DNA from: Portulaca oleracea
Taxonomy: Eukaryota > Streptophyta > Magnoliopsida > Caryophyllales > Portulacaceae
Length of the DNA: 64,000 nt
Reading direction: 5' to 3'
Assembly (NCBI GenBank): GCA_029582165.1
Contig: CM055869.1
Location: 6,170,425 to 6,234,424 of the forward strand
The notes below the pieces were generated by a model. The model searched no databases, was not told where the DNA came from, and worked only from the letters and a program-made list of their open reading frames with translations. Made by a program: the position numbers and the translations under genes. Position 1 is the first letter of the stretch. The number at the start of each line of letters is the position of its first letter. Positions 59,215-64,000 of this stretch are shown here, piece by piece.

Positions 59215-59421
59215 CTTCCTCTGTTTCATATTAATTGTCGTTTTTTAAAATCGTGAAGTTAAATTTTAAAATTTTTGACCAAATTTTTTTAATATTTACA
59301 ATGAGTTGCTCTATAAAATTATCATCATTATATTCATAATAAGTGAGAAATTATTAATCAAAGAATAACATTAAAGAACGTAAAAGTCAAAATTATGACA
59401 ATTAATATGAAACGGAAAGAG
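59215..59421. mobile_element. Stowaway-like MITE
   Basis: CTTCCTCTGTTTCATATTAA after TA; TTAATATGAAACGGAAAGAG before TA. Confidence 0.8.
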
Positions 59422-59645
59422 TATTGACTATCAATTTTTTTTTTTTGAAACTATAAAAAATTCAATCAAACCACAAAATATTGGTCTTCGGTATGGAATA
59501 CCTAAATCCAAACTAACCTTGGAAGAGTGCTACATTGTGTGACATGGGATATTATTTATGACATTGAGGGAATACACACTCTCCATACCACCTTGTCATT
59601 TTAAAACAAGTATCGGTTCAATTTTACCAACGAAAATGATAAGAA

Positions 59646-60027
59646 TGATGATAAGTATCTTGGAGCAAGATATATCTTGAGTGTTTTATCATGGTATAAA
59701 TTTATATATTTATAAGTTAAATTAAAAAAATTATATAATTGACTTCTATAACTATAATAATATATATATAAATAGTATAAATCACATGTTTATCTATATT
59801 TTTTAAAATTTACAAAAAAGACATCTAAAATATATCTAACGGATGGGGTTCACCCATTAGGGTGTCAATTTTAATTGTTTAGCGTAACCAACACATTCCA
59901 AACTTCTGATAATTGATAATTAATAGTAACTCTCAAAATAATTGGAGTTAAAAAATATAATAAGTATTGATTTCATAAGAAGTTAGACAATTAAGCAGTG
60001 TCTCGCCCTAAGACATGAATTATCACT
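59646..60027. mobile_element. MITE of the TGATAAGTGTCTTG family, copy 3
   Basis: Starts TGATGATAAGTATCTTGG and ends CGCCCTAAGACATGAATTAT. The inner ATATCTAACGGATGGGGTTC and GTAACCAACACATTCC words are shared with copies 1 and 2. Confidence 0.6.
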
Positions 60028-60036
60028 CTTTTACTA

Positions 60037-60300
60037 TTCTCTCCACCCCTATTAATTATCTTCTTCGGAAACTGTGCAGTCAAATTTTAAAACTTTGATC
60101 ATAAATTTCTAAATATATATATAATGACTTATAATATAAAATCACTATGATCATTAGATTCGAAACAAGAAATACTATCTTAAAAGCATGATATTGTTAC
60201 TTTTAATAAAATATTATGCAATCAATTATCAAGCAAAAAGTGATATTAATTAGAGACTATGATAGCCAATTATATGACAGTTAATATGGAACAGAGGGAA
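60037..60300. mobile_element. Stowaway-like MITE
   Basis: TCTCTCCACCCCTATTAATT at the left; AGTTAATATGGAACAGAGGG at the right. Confidence 0.65.
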
Positions 60301-60323
60301 TAATCAAATTGTTCTTAATTAAT

Positions 60324-60577
60324 TCTCCCTTAGTTTCTTAAAATTTGTTAATTTTTTCTTCACAATTTTTAATACAAGACTTTGATCATCATTTTTAACC
60401 ATATATTTTCAAAAAAAGTTGTAAAATTACATTTTTATGAAAGTATTTTTCGCTATAAATATAATAATACTAGTGTTACACGATAAATCATTACATATAT
60501 TGAGAAATTTGTAATCAAAATTTTTAAAATTTGACTATACAATTTTTTAGGCGATAAATATTGAGAAAAGAAGAGAG
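60324..60577. mobile_element. Stowaway-like MITE, degenerate
   Basis: TCTCCCTTAGTTTCTTAAAA at the left; ATATTGAGAAAAGAAGAGAG at the right, with TA after it. Confidence 0.6.
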
Positions 60578-61009
60578 TAAGTAATTAACTATTGGTTCAA
60601 TTTATAAGGGGGCTCGTTTTCAAAATAAAAAACAATATGTAGCCATAAGTACCAAACTGATAATGATAAATATGATTCATTGACCTTGTCATTTTCACAA
60701 ATGAAAAGCATTTAGATTCTACCCAAATTTGAAACTTAGTGACTTTAAAAAAAATAAATAAAAATGAAACATGGTGAAGAAGTTAAGAGATAGAGTGATA
60801 CCAGATTTATCTTGGTGTTTGGCAGGTTAGCATTAAAGTAGTCCAATGAGAGTGATGAGATTGTTGGTATGACACTTTGTTTTATCCTTTCGGTGTTTTT
60901 TTTTTCTTTATTTTGTATTTCTTTGTATTTGTGTTTTTAAGGTATGTCTAGTCAACGTGTTTAACGACTGATTGCTTAAACCATGTATTTATGAATTTAT
61001 CTTTATCTT

Positions 61010-61358
61010 TCAAAAAATTACTAAGAGGTACCTAACTTTTGGTAAAATGTATTTTAGGTACCCCAACTTTTCATAACTCATTATGGGGTACCCTTACTTT
61101 TAGGGTTAGAAATTATTAGATGTTTTTTCGATCATCAATATGGTTAAGTGACCGAAATACCCTTATCTTCCATTTTTAAGAAATACCATTAAAGAGAAGA
61201 ATAAGGGTATTTCGATCACTTAATAAATTGATGGTCCAAAAAAACACCAAATAATTACTAACCCAAAAAGTAAGGGTACCTCAAAATGAGTTTTGAAAAG
61301 TTGGGGTACCGAAAAATAGTTTTCCCAAATATTGAGGTACCTCCGAATAATTTTTTGA
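61010..61358. mobile_element. Inverted-repeat MITE built on GGTACC words
   Basis: The ends TCAAAAAATTACTAAGAGG and CCTCCGAATAATTTTTTGA pair. Inside, GGTACC, AAGGGTATTTCG and ATTTGGTGTTTT-type words appear in mirrored order, so the element folds over its full 349 bp. The target duplication is unclear. Confidence 0.75.
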
Positions 61359-61722
61359 CTCTTTGTTCTCTTGTTTTATGGGTTTCTAAGTGGCTTGTCA
61401 AACTTTATAAAATTGTTTTGTTTTCGATTTTCAAAATGTTTTTTGAGTTTGCAAGAATTAATCTTCTCATGTACTTTCATGCATAAGGGAATGTTGACTA
61501 CATTTGGATCTCCCAACCTTCACATTAGCAAGATTATACTAGAGTTTATTGTTGTACTTCATTTTGTAATAGATCATATAAGCTAATAAGTAATTGAATT
61601 TGGTAAATGTATTTGTCTTTCACATGTCAACGTTTGGGGGAAAAAACTACTTGAGTTAAATTGTAGCAAATTGAACCAAATCATGTGACTCGCATGTCAC
61701 AATGCCCAATGTGTGTCGTCGG

Positions 61723-62550
61723 TAGAGTTGTTCATAATCCAGTTTGGACCGAAAAATAGATTGGACTGGACTGGACTGGACTGGACCGAGGACTTGACTA
61801 AAACGACAGAACATAATTCGGTCCAGTCCTTGATGCCAAAAATATCAAATTTCAGTCTTTGGTCCAATCTCCGGACCGGACTAAAAAGACCAAGGACTGA
61901 ATCGATGGCGAAATTACAATAATTGCTAGGGGTTTTTCATATCACTTTTCAGTCTTTTCTCCTCATTTCGGTATGCTAGTCAACCTCTTTCAGTTTCAAA
62001 AAATCAAAACTCCCCCCTCTTCTAGTCTTTTCTGTCTTTTCTCTGACTCACACCGACCGACCCCGTCTTCTCCATCACTCCCTTCCTCGAAGTCGTCGAC
62101 ATTAAAATTCCTTTTTTCTGCCTTTTCTCCGTTGAAGTTGCCAGCGACCCAGCGTTGAAGTCAGTGGTCGACCACTGCTCCACTGCCGTCGTCAAAGTCT
62201 CTCTTGCTTCTACCGCCGTCATCGAAGTCCCACCCCACCCTTCGTCTCTTAGTCTCTCTGGCCCTGTCGTCGCCGACGTTTCGGAGATCTGAGATCTCAT
62301 TGCTCGTGCCTCGTATGAAACTCATGTATGAAATTGTTCGTGAGGTTTTCTTGAATTGTTCATGAGGTTAGTCCTTTGTATGACATTACTCTATATGCAC
62401 AGGTTCTGTTCACACAAAATTTGATTGCAAAATTCAACCCCTTAATTCGGTCCAGCCCAAGACCGAACTTTTTTCGATTAGTCGAATCCTCAATCCAGAC
62501 CAGTCCCTTTTTCAGCTTTCGGTACAGTCCCAAACCTATGAACAGCCCTA
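61723..62550. mobile_element. Non-autonomous hAT element, 828 bp
   Basis: The ends TAGAGTTGTTCATA and TATGAACAGCCCTA are inverted repeats of hAT type. The flanks GTCGTCGG (61715-61722) and GTCGCAGG (62551-62558) match at 6 of 8. Subterminal GGTCCAGTCC/GGACTGGACT repeats occur at both ends. A C-rich middle (62010-62300) has no recognised protein. Confidence 0.8.
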
Positions 62551-62935
62551 GTCGCAGGTTATGGGCAGAGGTGGATAGAAAGGAGAAAGGGAGAGAAAAT
62601 GTATAACAGTGCAATAGTAATCCAAGTTTGTGGAATGTAAGTGGGGTTTCACCCCTTACACATCATCCATTATTCATACTTTTTGAAATTTCATTCTATT
62701 TATTTTCATAACAATAGGAATTCATTCATAATTTTTTATTTTAAAATATTTATTTTTTTAAAAAACATATCATACTACTACCACATGTCAAAATATAATT
62801 TGGTGAAAAAAAGAAGTAAAAGATAAATACATATATTCCAGAAATACAAAAGAGTTCCCAAAACTCATTCCTTAAAATTTAGTTATTTGTTGCACCAAAA
62901 CTCTACTCTCAACACGAGTTACTGGAACAGAGTTA

Positions 62936-63092
62936 GGCCCTGTTCTTTTGCCAGGTTAAACCTAACTATCCTAACTTATCATAACTTATTATAACTTATC
63001 CTAACCTAACACAATTCCATAAAAAATTATCTTAACTTATCATAATATGATAACTATCCTAACTTGAAAATAACTCATCCAAAAAAACAGGT
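62936..63092. mobile_element. Short MITE with AACTTATCATAAC repeats
   Basis: GGCCCTGTTCTTTTGCCAGG at the left and GGATGAGTT-like inverse with AAAAAAACAGG at the right. The interior is tandem TATCCTAACTTATCATAACTT units. Confidence 0.5.
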
Positions 63093-63311
63093 TCATAATA
63101 TAACTGAAGACGGAAGTCAATTACAAGTAGTATCATTTTCTTTTTTTTTTTTTGCGCTTACCTCCTCTCCCCAAATAATCTATCCATTTTTATTTTTTTT
63201 TTACAGTTTTTGAGGTAAGATTTTGATTACTAATTTTTTTTACGCTTGTAATATTTTGTTTAAGTAAAACTATTTTTCATTATAAATATGATAGTGATAG
63301 TTGTGTAGAAT

Positions 63312-63441
63312 AAGACCCCGTTCTTTTTAATCGTGGGTTCGTTTGCGGTTTCATATCGCACCGCAAATTTTCAATTTCCACCACAATTCACTATAACTTT
63401 CCACTTACCTTTTTTATTAAAAGTAAAAACTTTTTAGACCC
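63312..63441. mobile_element. Partial hAT-like MITE, copy E
   Basis: GACCCCGTTCTTTTTAATCG, then ATATCGCACCGCAAATTTTCAATTTCCACCACA-type sequence like copies A to D; the right half is missing. Confidence 0.5.
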
Positions 63442-63452
63442 TATTCTTTTTT

Positions 63453-63988
63453 GAGATAATTACATTTACCCTACCTGACATATGTGGTAATAATTTTTGC
63501 ACACCCGACATTTGAGAAATAATTTTCACCCTACCTGACATTTAGTGAAAGTGTTTTTTTGTGTCAAATTCTGGTAACTTGTCATCGGAGATATGAAAAT
63601 ACAATAATACCCCTATATAATTATGTGAAAGTACCAAACTGGCCTTAAGATTGCGATTGAAATGACAATATTGACCCTTTAATTGTTTTGTGTGGGAAAA
63701 GGGGGAAAAGACTGTCGATCTAAAAAAGAAATATATCACTCCACTATTCTCACTGTCGTCTTCTATAAGGGTAAATAGGTAATTTCGTTTTTAATTGAAA
63801 ATACTATGAATTAATAGAAATTTTTTTAATACTTGCCGGAAAATCCCACAAAAAACCATTATAATATATCCTAGGTGGTTTAAATTTTCGACCACTTAAA
63901 TGTCAGGTAGGGTGAAAATTATTTCTCAAATGTCGGGTGTGCAAAAATTATTACCACATATGTCAGGTAAGGTAAATGTAATTATCTC
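63453..63988. mobile_element. Long-TIR MITE (Mutator-like) at the window's right edge
   Basis: Terminal inverted repeats of about 91 bp differ at a single base; the ends are GAGATAATTACATTTACC and the inverse. TATTCTTTTTT occurs at 63442-63452 and 63990-64000, giving a target duplication of about 10 bp. The interior is not coding. Confidence 0.88.
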
Positions 63989-64000
63989 TTATTCTTTTTT

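Noticed and set aside
61973..62158. Ser/Pro-rich frame in the 61723-62550 hAT element
   Set aside because: Compositionally biased DNA within the transposon, with no start context or domain.

Overview
This is a stretch of nuclear DNA from a flowering plant, most likely a eudicot. Coding exons are split by AT-rich GT-AG introns. The spaces between genes are full of MITEs, hAT, Mutator-like, LINE and LTR-retroelement debris. The gene families are plant ones (COBRA-like, early nodulin-like, a plant PARN, a plant INCENP). I cannot name the species. I reconstructed nine protein genes. In every complete gene the exon lengths sum to a multiple of three with consistent splice phases.

Layout: (1) 2-4970 (+) is the 3' part of an INCENP/WYRD-type chromosomal passenger gene, ending in an IN-box. 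(2) 7521-8256 (+) is an early nodulin-like (plastocyanin-like) gene. (3) 8257-12222 is MITE-rich. (4) 12223-16995 (-) is a poly(A)-specific ribonuclease (PARN-like) gene with all DEDDh residues and a likely organellar presequence. (5) 16996-23606 is a transposon nest: a hAT element holding a Mutator-like element that itself holds a MITE, then a Pack-MULE-like element and foldback repeats. (6) 23607-27633 and 31717-35055 (+) are two tandem copies of a six-exon gene of unknown function; a third, gene-less remnant of the same unit lies between them. (7) 36202-38191 and 43005-44835 (+) are paralogous genes for secreted proteins with three cystine-knot-like cysteine domains, one domain per exon, all introns phase 1. 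(8) 38192-49374, outside those genes, is mostly mobile DNA, including a copia-type LTR, a TRIM-like solo LTR and a complete short LTR element. (9) 49375-52033 (+) is a gene with a possible ubiquitin-like N-terminus and a basic tail. (10) 53147-57820 (-) is a COBRA-like gene. (11) 57821-64000 has no gene I can support and is built of Stowaway-like MITEs, a hAT element and long-inverted-repeat elements.

The genes do not form one pathway. The most notable points are the pair of triple-domain cysteine-knot genes, one with a 323-bp MITE inserted at its TATA box so that the TATA box is the target-site duplication; the three-level transposon nest with perfect target-site duplications for the two outer elements; the Pack-MULE-like element that seems to carry the 5' end of a gene; and the tandem unknown-function genes with a third remnant unit.
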